From Symbiodinium sp. CCMP2592 (Eukaryota > Sar > Dinophyceae > Suessiales > Symbiodiniaceae): DNA of 64,000 bases. Below are positions 12,940 through 21,621 of this stretch, piece after piece. Location of the stretch: positions 186,001 to 250,000 of the forward strand of contig CAJNDT010002902.1 in NCBI GenBank assembly GCA_905221615.1, in the 5' to 3' direction. Positions within the stretch are counted from its first letter, which is position 1; each line of letters starts with the position of its first letter. A program made the translations under genes and the position numbers. The notes under the pieces are model-generated. The model had not been told where the DNA came from, did not search any database, and was given only the letters and a program-made list of their open reading frames with translations.

Positions 12940-13516
12940 TCATAAGATCCGGGCGCAGTCGGCCACCGTCATCTGAAAGACACGGGGGCAAGGAAATAAG
13001 TAAGACCCTCGCTGATGTCCGCCGTCCACGTGGAAAAGGTCGAACCGCACATTTGGATGCTGCTGGTAGTACTCCGGCCTGTGCACGACTGCGAGATCGA
13101 AACTTGTAACCCTGACCATCGCGGCTTCTGCAGCAACTAAGCTATTAGCAGGGTAGTGCCGCTGGATCCTTCTACCAGGTGTAGGCCTCCGGTCTGGAAA
13201 TGAGACGGGGATGACTCTTGCCAGCCAAGGCCCGAGCGATCCGGCCCGAAGATCGATTGCAGCACCTCGATTCGTCTGAAACATGATCCTGAAAGCAGAC
13301 ACGGTGCACATGTCAAACCGCGCCTTCGCACAAGGCTTGGTGTACGTGTGCTCACATAGGTCGAAAGCAACAACCTTCGCTCTCGGGTTTGCAAGCCTCA
13401 GATGCTGCCTTGAAGCCAGTGGGTTGCAGCAATCCTGGTGCTTCAACCGAGTCGCATCATCAAGCAAACGGAATGACCCGCATTGAAGCCAACTTCGAGA
13501 AGCACAGGCTCACATC
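12940..13516 (-). CDS. SAM-dependent methyltransferase (class I, VDGGH type), micro-exon gene, partial
   Basis: Small-molecule-type class I methyltransferase fold. I reconstructed six consecutive exons: 13516-13459 (LLEVGFNAGHSVCLM, the SAM-binding glycine loop), 13408-13324 (VVAFDLCEHTYTKP, the acidic end of strand 2), 13265-13238 (QSIFGPD), 13186-13150 (LHLVEGSSGTT), 13078-13012 (EYYQQHPNVRFDLFHVDGGH) and from 12972 (TVADCARIL). Phases agree at each junction. The order and spacing match methyltransferases with a VDGGH motif. Introns are 50, 58, 51, 71 and 39 nt; four start GA or GC, and the last has no clear donor. The first exon lacks a start, so more exons lie upstream, possibly including a minus-strand frame at 13918-13700. 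The 3' end is uncertain. The substrate is unknown. Confidence 0.75.
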
Positions 13517-13519
13517 CTC

Positions 13520-15265
13520 GCGGGACAATCCAGAATCCAGACAGTTGTCATCCGACAAACGTGAGGCAAGAAGTTGTGCTTGGGGCCGTGCTTTGCTCAC
13601 ACAGCGACTGTGACAATGAGAACAAGTTCCTGTCTGAAACCCCTTTGGCGTATAGACTTCGACAGAATCCGAATCAGAGTCGCGGCTGTTTGCGGAGCTT
13701 CAGTTTCTTACGCCCGAGTGAACATGGAAGCTCTGTCGTGCCTCTGTTTCGCTTCCATGTCTGGCTGTCGTTCCCAAGAGTTCCTTGATGTAGCTCTTGC
13801 ATTGGTGCAGCACTCGCCACATGTCTGAGATCATGTCTGAGCCAAGACACCACGTGTGCATTATGTTGCCTTCACACGGCTCACCGGAGGCCTGCAAGCA
13901 AAGTCTCAAAAGTAACATCTACTTGCACCTACTTGAAAGTGCCGCCACACCGCAGCCTCGACGCACCTCCGCAAACTGGCGAAGGCATCGGAAGACAGGG
14001 CCTGTCCGCTCGCAGCAGTTGCAAACTTGGCAGATTGAAGTTTCTGCTGGGCCTGCCTCCTCAAAGGTTCTCATCGACTACATGCCCAAAGTCTCCATGG
14101 CGGCGCCTAAGCCCAGAGGACTCTGACCCCTTGGGGAAAAATCCTATCCTTGACTCGACCAGCCTCAACCTTCCCCGCTTGAAAAGTGCGGGCTGAGACT
14201 TACAGTAGATGGAAGCCAGTTACCCAAAGAGACACAGAGCAACAGCGGCCTGTGCTGCAATCGCAGCACCCGCAGCGCGCCATTGCAAAGCTATTGCCCG
14301 GCATGGTATGTCGACAGCTCAATGCACACGAGCATATACGGTCATTGCTGGTGATTTTCGGGGATAAAGATACCAAAAGCCATGGCGAATGGCTCGTTGC
14401 TGTGCCCTTGTTCTCGATAGGCTCTCGGGCGAACGGAGATGAGCAAAGCAGGGTGAGCAGCCTACCAGTCGTTTTGACATTGGATGACCGTTGGCACACC
14501 GCAGAAGATGCAAAATCTCGCCGCACTGAGCTCGCCAACACAGCCCCACCTGGCAAAGGGGGCAGTTCCTTGGCCACGGGGTTGACACTGCACTACTGCG
14601 AGTTCAGGTGAAGCTGAGCGGGGACTTCGGGTTGGCTGGGGGAGCAAAAGCTGCAGGTGCCCAGCCAGCACTTTGCTAGGGCGTGTGGTGGCTCTGATGG
14701 TACTGGACTTGAAGGCAAACACCGAGCTGCCACATGCAAAAACGACGCTTCCGGGTCTCGGCTGATACTGAGAAGGAATTACTTGCGAGAGTGGCTTCCT
14801 ATCGTGCAAAGGAGACTGGGCGAGGTCAGAAAGGTTCGCACGGCCTCGAACCCTCGAAGTCACAAAGCCAGCAGGCTGAGAAGGTCACCCCCGGCCCGAA
14901 CCCAGCAAAGGGACCCAACAGACATTCGCAAAACGCAGATCTGAATCTGAGCAGCACGCGACCCAGCGGTGGGAGGGCTGGGTCATAGCACCCTGCGCCA
15001 CATGCCTCAGGCTTCTGTTGCAAGGGCAAGCATCCCCCTGAGATTTTTGATGCATGGTGGCCTGTTTTCCACCTGCGGGCTGCCGGACACACTCGCTGCT
15101 GGGCTTCCTGACAGCGGGCTCCGCTGCTGTGCTTCGCCAGAGACAGCGTGAGATCCGCGTCCGCGCGCCTCCCACCGCAGCCTGGGCAGCTTGGGCCTGG
15201 GCCGCCGCGGGCCCCGCGGGCAGCACGAGCCTCTGGGCACTGCAAGGCACTGGGCGTGTCCGCAG
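13520..15265. other. No firmly recognised gene; probable flanking exons and introns
   Basis: A minus-strand frame at 13918-13700 (SDMWRVLHQCKSYIKELLG) reads like an exon and may belong to the methyltransferase gene on its left. A plus-strand frame at 14186-14611 (141 codons) is the longest open frame but has no motif and competes with open minus frames. Minus-strand Ala/Gly/Gln-rich frames near 15.2 kb may continue the repeat protein on the right. Confidence 0.45.
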
Positions 15266-15268
15266 TCG

Positions 15269-16050
15269 TCAACTTATGCACCAAGCGCAGCTAAGTGGCC
15301 GTGGTACCGGTGATGCCGGCAAAGTGACTCCGCACTGTGCCGCATGAAGGAAGGGAGTCGGAGCCGTCAGGAGGTTTGGAGTTTGGACCGTTTGCGCCCT
15401 GGCTGCTTGTGCCGCTTCAGCAGCCGCCTGTGCAGCTTGAATCCCCTGCACAGCTTGCATCTGGGCTGCTGCCTGAGCAGCTTGCGCAGCCTGGGCTGCC
15501 TGGGCAGCTTGCGCCGCCTGTGCTGCTTGTGCTGCTTGCGCCACCTGTGTTGCTTGCGCTGCGTGAGCTGCTTGCGCCGCCTGGACCTCTTGAACCGCCT
15601 GCATCTGGGAGTGGGGGTGGGAAGCTCCACAACCCACAGTTGGGACGAAGCCCTGTGCCCCGTGCGCCGCCTCGACAGGTGAGAAGACTTGCACCGCGAC
15701 TTGCCCTGGCGGGCCGTCGTGCGCCATTGAAATGGGCTCCGATGGAGGTGGCCCAGAAAGCAGCTCTGCCATTGGTTGCCTCGGCCAACGAGGACCCCAG
15801 GAACAGGCTACTCAGAAAAACCCAGTGCCCAGCCAAGGAGCTCTTGATAGCCGTCGCTCATCGGCACGAAAACCCCAGCGTGAGAGGTGGGGTTGGCTGC
15901 TCGCATGATCTTAGCAAGGCCAGGCATGAAGTCGCCCATGCTCTGCGGCACCGAATGAATGCGTTCTGTGGGCAAGGCCGAAGGAATGGTGAGACTTTTC
16001 GGCGATGTGGGTTGTGGCGGAGGAGATCTTCCGCGATTCGCCCCACTCAT
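15269..16050 (-). CDS. Ala/Gln-repeat low-complexity protein, two or more exons
   Basis: Two minus-strand frames read as protein. The upstream one (16050-15808) contains RIHSVPQSMGDFMPGLAKIM and GVFVPMSDGYQELLGWALGF. The downstream one (15772-15269) begins MAELLSGPPPSEPISMAHD and runs into a long Ala-Gln-Ala repeat of about 75 residues. A short intron near 15.8 kb should join them. The repeat is encoded by non-identical codons, which suggests selection at the protein level and not recent slippage alone. No domain was recognised; such tracts are usually disordered or helical linkers. The C-terminus is unresolved. Confidence 0.45.
15418..15606 (-). repeat. Minisatellite coding for (Ala-Gln-Ala)n
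   Basis: Degenerate tandem units of 9 or 15 nt, on the plus strand variants of GCAGCCTGGGCAGCTTGC, covering about 190 bp. The units differ mostly at third codon positions. Confidence 0.8.
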
Positions 16051-16724
16051 GCACTGAGTTCCACCGCAGCCTCAGCAGGGCAAAGTGCAAAGCCAGCAGT
16101 GCAGCTGTTCCTGGTCTCTGAATCTTCCAGCGGTCGAGCTGCAAGGGATTGGTGCGAAGGCAATGCCTTGCCGCACTGCGGGTGACGGGGTCCGCACTGG
16201 AGGACTCAAGGAGCGGGCCTCGTGCGGCTGCGCGGCTCGAGCGGTGAGCCAAAACTGCCATGCTTCCGTGCTGAGGCTGTCACGAAGCGATGTCCAAATG
16301 GCTTTGTCGGCGACTGCCTGCGTGGCCCAGCCCAGCTAGAACACACCTTCGCGCCTTCAACTGTTGCCGCATTTCTCAGCCCGTGGCGCAGGCCATACCA
16401 TTCCTTGGCATGATCACTTCGGCAGGTATCCACTCAAGGAAAGTTGACGCCGCAAATCTGCAAAGGATCGGAACGGCGAAGTTGATCGCAGATCAGGACT
16501 GGTCGGAGTCAGGAAACCAGCAGGCCTTGCATGCTGTAGTTTGCATGGGGTCGACAAATCGCATGCCAGACAAGGCCACATGGTGCAGCAACTGCTCAAG
16601 GAAGCTGCAGCTGCATCACATTTGGTGATGGTGCTCCGCCGGGCATGACCTCTAGCACTGTTGCTGTACAGCAACACAGCACAGTGTAGCAGAGATCCCT
16701 ATGACAAGCAAAGTGACCGTAGCT

Positions 16725-17315
16725 TCAAAAACCAAGATCTGGACATCTGGAGGCCTGTGAGCAACTGGCTCGGAGATGAAATTCCTCAACCAATTGCAAA
16801 AAAATGTCCAAACAACTGCTGGTCACTGGCTCGCTCGAAGTCCCTGAGCTCTGCACATGTCCACAATACCTTCGACAACGACGGTTACGACTACCGCTCC
16901 GCGTCTCGTCAAGACATTGGGGCCTTCCATCCGGCTGTCGGTTTGTACCGATCGGGTGCTTTTTTCGGACTTCGGCACCTGAGCAAACACCCGCATGGGG
17001 TGTTTCCGTTGGCATTGTTGCTTCAGTTGACTGATTGGCCTCGAGTGGCTCGCACAGCAAACCTGCTTTGCGAATTTTGAGGGGGAAAACCTCTATAAGC
17101 TCTGCAGGCAGACACCTCCGGCCGTCAGCTTTCGCAAGCGCTTTGGCCCTGATCTCTTGAGCCAAAACCACGCCGCAAATGTACGACTCGCCTGAACCCA
17201 GGGCCAAGGGCTCATGAGGAAAAACACCGAAACCAAAAATGCATCCTGTTTCGGCTCTTGGCAATTTGAAATGTGTCGCACCGCTCTCACGGAGCCACCT
17301 TTCCTGCGAAGGCAC
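16725..17315 (-). CDS. Conserved-looking ORF of unknown function
   Basis: An open minus-strand frame of about 196 codons. It begins with a GTG, so it is probably an internal exon; a possible AG acceptor precedes GAAAGGTGGCTC at about 17305. The first 90 codons look like folded protein (FGFGVFPHEPLALGSGESYI, AQEIRAKALAKADGRRC); the rest is polar and basic. I recognise no family. A 12-bp match to the 3' end of the dinoflagellate spliced leader lies inside it (17156-17167). The start is not determined. Confidence 0.4.
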   Translation of the reverse strand: MPSQERWLRESGATHFKLPRAETGCIFGFGVFPHEPLALGSGESYICGVVLAQEIRAKALAKADGRRCLPAELIEVFPLKIRKAGLLCEPLEANQSTEATMPTETPHAGVCSGAEVRKKHPIGTNRQPDGRPQCLDETRSGSRNRRCRRYCGHVQSSGTSSEPVTSSCLDIFLQLVEEFHLRASCSQASRCPDLGF

Positions 17316-17317
17316 AC

Positions 17318-19570
17318 ACGCGCGGAGTGGCGTGCGCAGCCGACGGTTGCAGCTCTACTTCAACTATAAGGTCTGCCTGTCTGACACTTCAGCCGTCCCA
17401 ACCTTCAGCCTTTTACGCGGCCTTAGGCATGTGCGGCTTCGTGGGCCCTCAGGCACGCTACAAGTAGGTTGGCGTCAGTCGAGACAGCTGCATGATGAGC
17501 AGTTGGATGTGCTGGGATGCGCATCTTCTGCTGTCAGATGTATGCACGTGTCCGCACGCATGCAGAAAAAGGAGCTTTGGTGTTCGGTGACTTCCCCAAC
17601 CTCTTCATCATGCATGCTGCAGCAAGAAAGCATGGAAGTGAAGCAGACTGCGGAGGGTGGCAATTGAACAAAGCTTCAACACCCAAACTCACCCGAAAAA
17701 AGACACGAGAACGGCACCAGCAGCAGCAGCAGCAGCTCAGACGCGTGAAGTTGGGCTTGCCACTGACCAGCAACCCTTCAGATTTGGTCCTGCATCGTCT
17801 GTGATCGCGGACCTAAAGGGCGCATAAGCTTCAGCATGCCGGAGAGGTCAGCTGGCAAAGGACCTCGCGAAATGATGCGACAACACGACAAGTCTCTGCA
17901 CCTGCACACCCAGGAGCCCACAGAAGCCACTGATCAGGTTGCCTTCGACCAGCAGCCCTGCAGAATGTATGTCGTCGCGTCTTCTGTGCAGGGACTACGG
18001 CCTCCTCAAAAGTCTTCTGTGCGTTGTGTTCTGCCCGAGGTGTGCCTGGTTTGGTCGTAGCTGCGCATGGCCAGGCTGTATGCCATTGTGCGTGTTCTGA
18101 CGGCTTCCCCCTAACTTCGGCTCTTGTGTGGTCTCTTTTTGCTTTGTTGCTCTTTGTTTTCTTGGTCTTCTTCTGGGCGTTCTGCATCTCCTCTTGGGTC
18201 TCGCTTCTCGTCTCTTCGGTCTCTTTTCAAGTGCCCGACCAGTCCCAGAAGGCGTCGTCCTACTCATGTTGTGTGCCCTGATTTGTTGGCCGGTCTCTTG
18301 TTTCTTGCTGGTACTGTAGAACTCGTACCCGACGTCATACTCGACGAGGGCGCGGGCTTCGGCTTTGTCCGCGTAATCATTGGGGCCGTTGGTGGCTTTG
18401 CCCTCGGCTTTGACTGTGTTGTGCGACCTTGGTCTCCCTGTGGCTTCTGCGTGGTCGGAAGTCTGCGAGGATGCTTTGGTTGACCGCCTCTGGGTTTGTC
18501 CTCGACGCCTCCATCAAGAGCTTCGGTGCTGCGCCATCTTGTGCCGCACTTCCATGTAAGATGCAGTCAATGGCTCCTGCTCCCCTCGAGATCTGGACAC
18601 CCTTCTGGCGCGCTTTCGACCCACTCGGTCTGCTCACTTTCGCAGCTGTGTGGAACGCTGGAATTATGCGCGCATTCGCCTCTTCCTCACTTGCGAAGGG
18701 GTTGCCCAACAGTAGGAGAAGAGGGGAGCATGCACCGGCGGGGCAACTTCGCAGAAACAGGAGGCCTACCGATTCCAGCACCTCGAGGACCTTCGAGAGT
18801 TGCTGACAGGTTCACCGCTTCTTAAACGACGACGGGGACAAGACGATAAAGACTTTGTGCATTGGGAAGAGACCAACAGCGAGGGAGCGTCGGCGCAGGT
18901 CTATGTGCTATGATGGAGAGGAGGAGGAGGAGACCTGCAGAGCCCACTCCAAGGGAAGGGCGACCAAGAATGAGAGAGAAGGGGCACCATCCAAGCGGGG
19001 ACACACCGAGGTGCATGCTTGGGGCCTCGAGGGGTGAGCGAACGAAGATGGCGGCAGCAGAAGCTGCAATGCTTGATCGAGGTGTTGCTATGGCTGCGCA
19101 GACCAAGGATAAACCTCCGGGCTGCTGGATCCAACAGCTTGAGCCATCTTGCTCGCTTCGGGGCATGGGCCCGCGAGGGAACCCTGGCCCGAAGGCCTAC
19201 ACCCTCCACAGTCCGCGCGTCTCAAGGTCTGTACGGCCCCTTTCGGGGATGAGAGAAGCACTCGTTCCCACGACTGAGCCCTCCCCACAAAACACCGCTC
19301 CTGAACCATCTCTCACTCTCTCGCCCTCTGCTGCTGCATCTAAACGGTCCCAGTGCATGAGTCAGCACAACCACCACCGGATCTCACACATCTCATCATA
19401 AGATGCACTGTGGCCTAGAAATGCTGCATGCAAGAAGATGCGCGGGCACCACCGATCCAAGTCCTCGTGCCAGTCACAGGTGTCTCGACAGGTGCATCTG
19501 GTGTGGCTGAGTGGTCGTCTGGGTCTGCTCCATAAGTGGCATCACCTCAATCACAAAGGTCCGCTCTGTA
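17318..19570. other. No recognised gene; Lys/Arg-rich minus-strand frames
   Basis: Minus-strand frames at 18.8-17.8 kb contain polar stretches such as ADKAEARALVEYDVGYEFYS (about 18390-18330) and a Lys-rich segment (QKKTKKTKSNKAKRD, about 18175-18130) in different frames. They could be exons of a basic, poorly structured protein, but no motif or consistent splice pattern was found. A (CAG)n tract lies near 17,718-17,735. Confidence 0.35.
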
Positions 19571-19572
19571 CG

Positions 19573-19720
19573 CGCAAACAAGCAAGCAAGACAAGAAAAC
19601 AAGCAGAAAAAGCAAGGAAGCAGCTAAGCTGGAGAAGGAGTATGCAAAGCGAGCAAGCAAGCGATCAAGCATGTATTCACCCAAGCAAACATACAGGAAA
19701 GGATGCAAGCAAACAAACAT
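19573..19720. repeat. Imperfect AAGC/CAAG-type tetranucleotide repeat
   Basis: An A-rich tract with many CAAG, AAGC and AAAC units, interrupted by other sequence. It is of the same kind as the CTTG array at 3.6 kb read on the other strand. Confidence 0.7.
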
Positions 19721-19734
19721 TACCATAGATGTTA

Positions 19735-20119
19735 CAGCTTCTATCAATACTACTTAGTTACTACTACTATGACGATAGCGATAACTACTACTTTCAGCAC
19801 TACCAGTACTGTTGCTATGAATGTTACCTTTCTGATACTGTTTCTGCTGCTATGACTTTTGCGAGGACCATTAGTCTTACTATTGCCAGTACTGCCATTG
19901 CTATTGCTAGTGCTACTACTATTTACTCGTACTGGTATTACTACTAGTACCATTCCTATTGCTACTACTCTTACTCTGACTCGTGCTCTTACTAGTATTT
20001 TACTATCACTCTTACTCATGCTCTTGCTCTTACCCTTAGTCTTAGTCTTAGTCTTAGTCTTACTCCTACTCCTACTCCTACTAGTACTACTACTACCACC
20101 ACTACTACTACTACTACTC

Positions 20120-20155
<36 letters not shown>

Positions 20156-20157
20156 GA
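19735..20157. repeat. TAC/ACT-family trinucleotide array, imperfect
   Basis: About 420 bp built from TAC, ACT and CTT-type trinucleotides. It is heavily substituted on the left and becomes almost pure (CTA/TAC)n at 20,100-20,153. It is the first of four TAC-type arrays around the retrotransposon. Confidence 0.9.
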
Positions 20158-20201
20158 CCGAGGTTTAATCTGCTGCTGGCAGCCTTCATGCTTGGACTCC
20201 C

Positions 20202-20486
20202 GTGGCCGTTGATTCCATGCTGCTGGTGGTGCATGACAGCGCTTCGGAAGAGGAAGATGCTGGAGGTGAGGCTCTGGCATCGACTACGATTTCTGCTGGG
20301 GCAACTGCAGACACTTCCTCTACCGCTGGCCTTCATGGGAGCTATGCAACCGCAGACGGCACAACTGGAGTCAGCATGGATGGCGAGAGCGGGCCGGTGC
20401 GCTTCTCATATTATCCCAATTGTGGGAGGGCAGAGCCCAGGATTGACTTGAATGGCATGGATTTTTTTTGCCGCCCGCCTGGCTAG
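20202..20486 (+). CDS. Short plus-strand ORF of uncertain status
   Basis: A frame of 94 codons immediately after the TAC array. It is acidic and Ala/Thr/Ser-rich (DSASEEEDAGGEALASTT) and ends with a more ordered segment (VRFSYYPNCGRAEPRIDLNG). It could be an exon, a fragment of a mobile-element ORF, or chance. No family was recognised and the surrounding sequence gives no support. Confidence 0.2.
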   Translation: MAVDSMLLVVHDSASEEEDAGGEALASTTISAGATADTSSTAGLHGSYATADGTTGVSMDGESGPVRFSYYPNCGRAEPRIDLNGMDFFCRPPG

Positions 20487-20793
20487 GACGAACCTACGAT
20501 GCAGGGTACACTCATGGCAACACAAAATCTATGCAACTTCAGTGCGCTACAACGCTGCTACACGTGTCTGTCCGTTTGGAATGCACGCTCGCATGCAAAC
20601 AGTGCTCACAGGGTATGTGTTTCACACGCCCGGCTTCAGTTTCAAGCTCAGCACTCTCTTTACACAGCTCAGCACTCTCTTCGCAGTGTCGTACTGCAAT
20701 ACCCCCTGCTTTGTGTTCTCCGCCCGCAGTTTGGTTGCCCTGCTCGCCAACTGCTAAGCCCACGCTTTTCAACGTCCCAGTCTCCCTTCTAGT

Positions 20794-20944
20794 ACATGCA
20801 GTGGCATGCATTGTCGTCAAGCGACCATCCTCATGGGACAGCAACGGTCAGCTGTCAAATGCCAGGTACGGGTCACAAGCAGCAAACATGCAGTGGCATG
20901 CTTTGTCGTGAAGCAACTTTCCTCGGCAATCCATGGGACAGCAG
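20794..20944 (+). repeat. Direct duplication, two diverged copies
   Basis: A unit of about 55-60 bp starting ACATGCAGTGGCATGC and ending CATGGGACAGCA occurs at 20794-20847 and again at 20886-20944. The copies have diverged and contain small indels. Confidence 0.75.
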
Positions 20945-20954
20945 TTGCCTTGAA

Positions 20955-21177
20955 TTCAACAAATTCAACGAATACAGTTGGTTAGATTCCACGAATACTC
21001 CACGAATACTGTGAATTCCGAATTCTGAATGTGTTGGATGGCATGGCATGGATTGAACGTAGCGGTCGGTAGGTCTTCCAATCAGGATTCATCAAAACGA
21101 TGAAGCTGCCACTGAGCGGCCGGTCATTTTTACTGTCCTCCCTCGTCGAGCACATGGATTGTGTGACGTCCGCAATG
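20955..21177. other. AT-richer spacer with short ACGAATACT repeats
   Basis: GAATTCAACAAATTCAACG is followed by variants of ACGAATACT(C/G) at 20,968-21,015. No gene was seen. Confidence 0.6.
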
Positions 21178-21179
21178 CA

Positions 21180-21180
21180 A

Positions 21181-21231
<51 letters not shown>
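21180..21231. repeat. Pure (TAC)n array
   Basis: About 17 uninterrupted TAC units followed by a T run. This is the second array of the TAC family next to the retrotransposon. Confidence 0.95.
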
Positions 21232-21233
<2 letters not shown>

Positions 21234-21404
21234 TTTTGCAGCAGGCCTCGTTGTCCAGCTGCCCGGTTACAGCAAAGAGCCCTCCCTCGCTTCTTCAAAG
21301 CCAGGAGAGGAGTCGAGCTGACACTCGCGACGACACTATCTGATACGACAATACCTTACTATACTGACTGATTGCAAGACTGTGAAATTCCATGAGCTCG
21401 CTCA

Positions 21405-21405
<1 letters not shown>

Positions 21406-21470
<65 letters not shown>

Positions 21471-21590
21471 GCTACTACTGCCACTACTGCTACTACTGCT
21501 ACTACTGCTACTACTGCTACTGCTGCTACTGCTACTGCTACTGCTACTGCTACTGCTACTGCTACTGCTACTGCTACTGCTACTATTACT
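21406..21590. repeat. (TAC)n grading into (TGCTAC)n; 5' flank of the retrotransposon
   Basis: About 22 pure TAC units, then mixed TGC/TAC units, ending TGCTACTATTACT. The retrotransposon begins immediately after. The last 13 bp recur at its 3' end. Confidence 0.95.
21578..21590 (+). repeat. Left copy of presumed target-site duplication
   Basis: TGCTACTATTACT, identical to 29697-29709. The ATT interruption makes the match more specific than plain TAC units. Confidence 0.6.
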
Positions 21591-21621
21591 CGCCAAGCTC
21601 CAAGACCGTGTCCGCAGAAGG

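Noticed and set aside
19729-20336. Tyr-, Leu-, Ser- and Val-repeat ORFs around 19.7-20.3 kb and at 21.4 and 29.7 kb
   Set aside because: These are frames through TAC/TAG arrays. They are open because the repeat units contain no stop in that frame.
21382-21621. Poly-leucine N-terminus of the EN-RT frame
   Set aside because: It is encoded by the microsatellite outside the element; the first ATG inside the element is at 21622.
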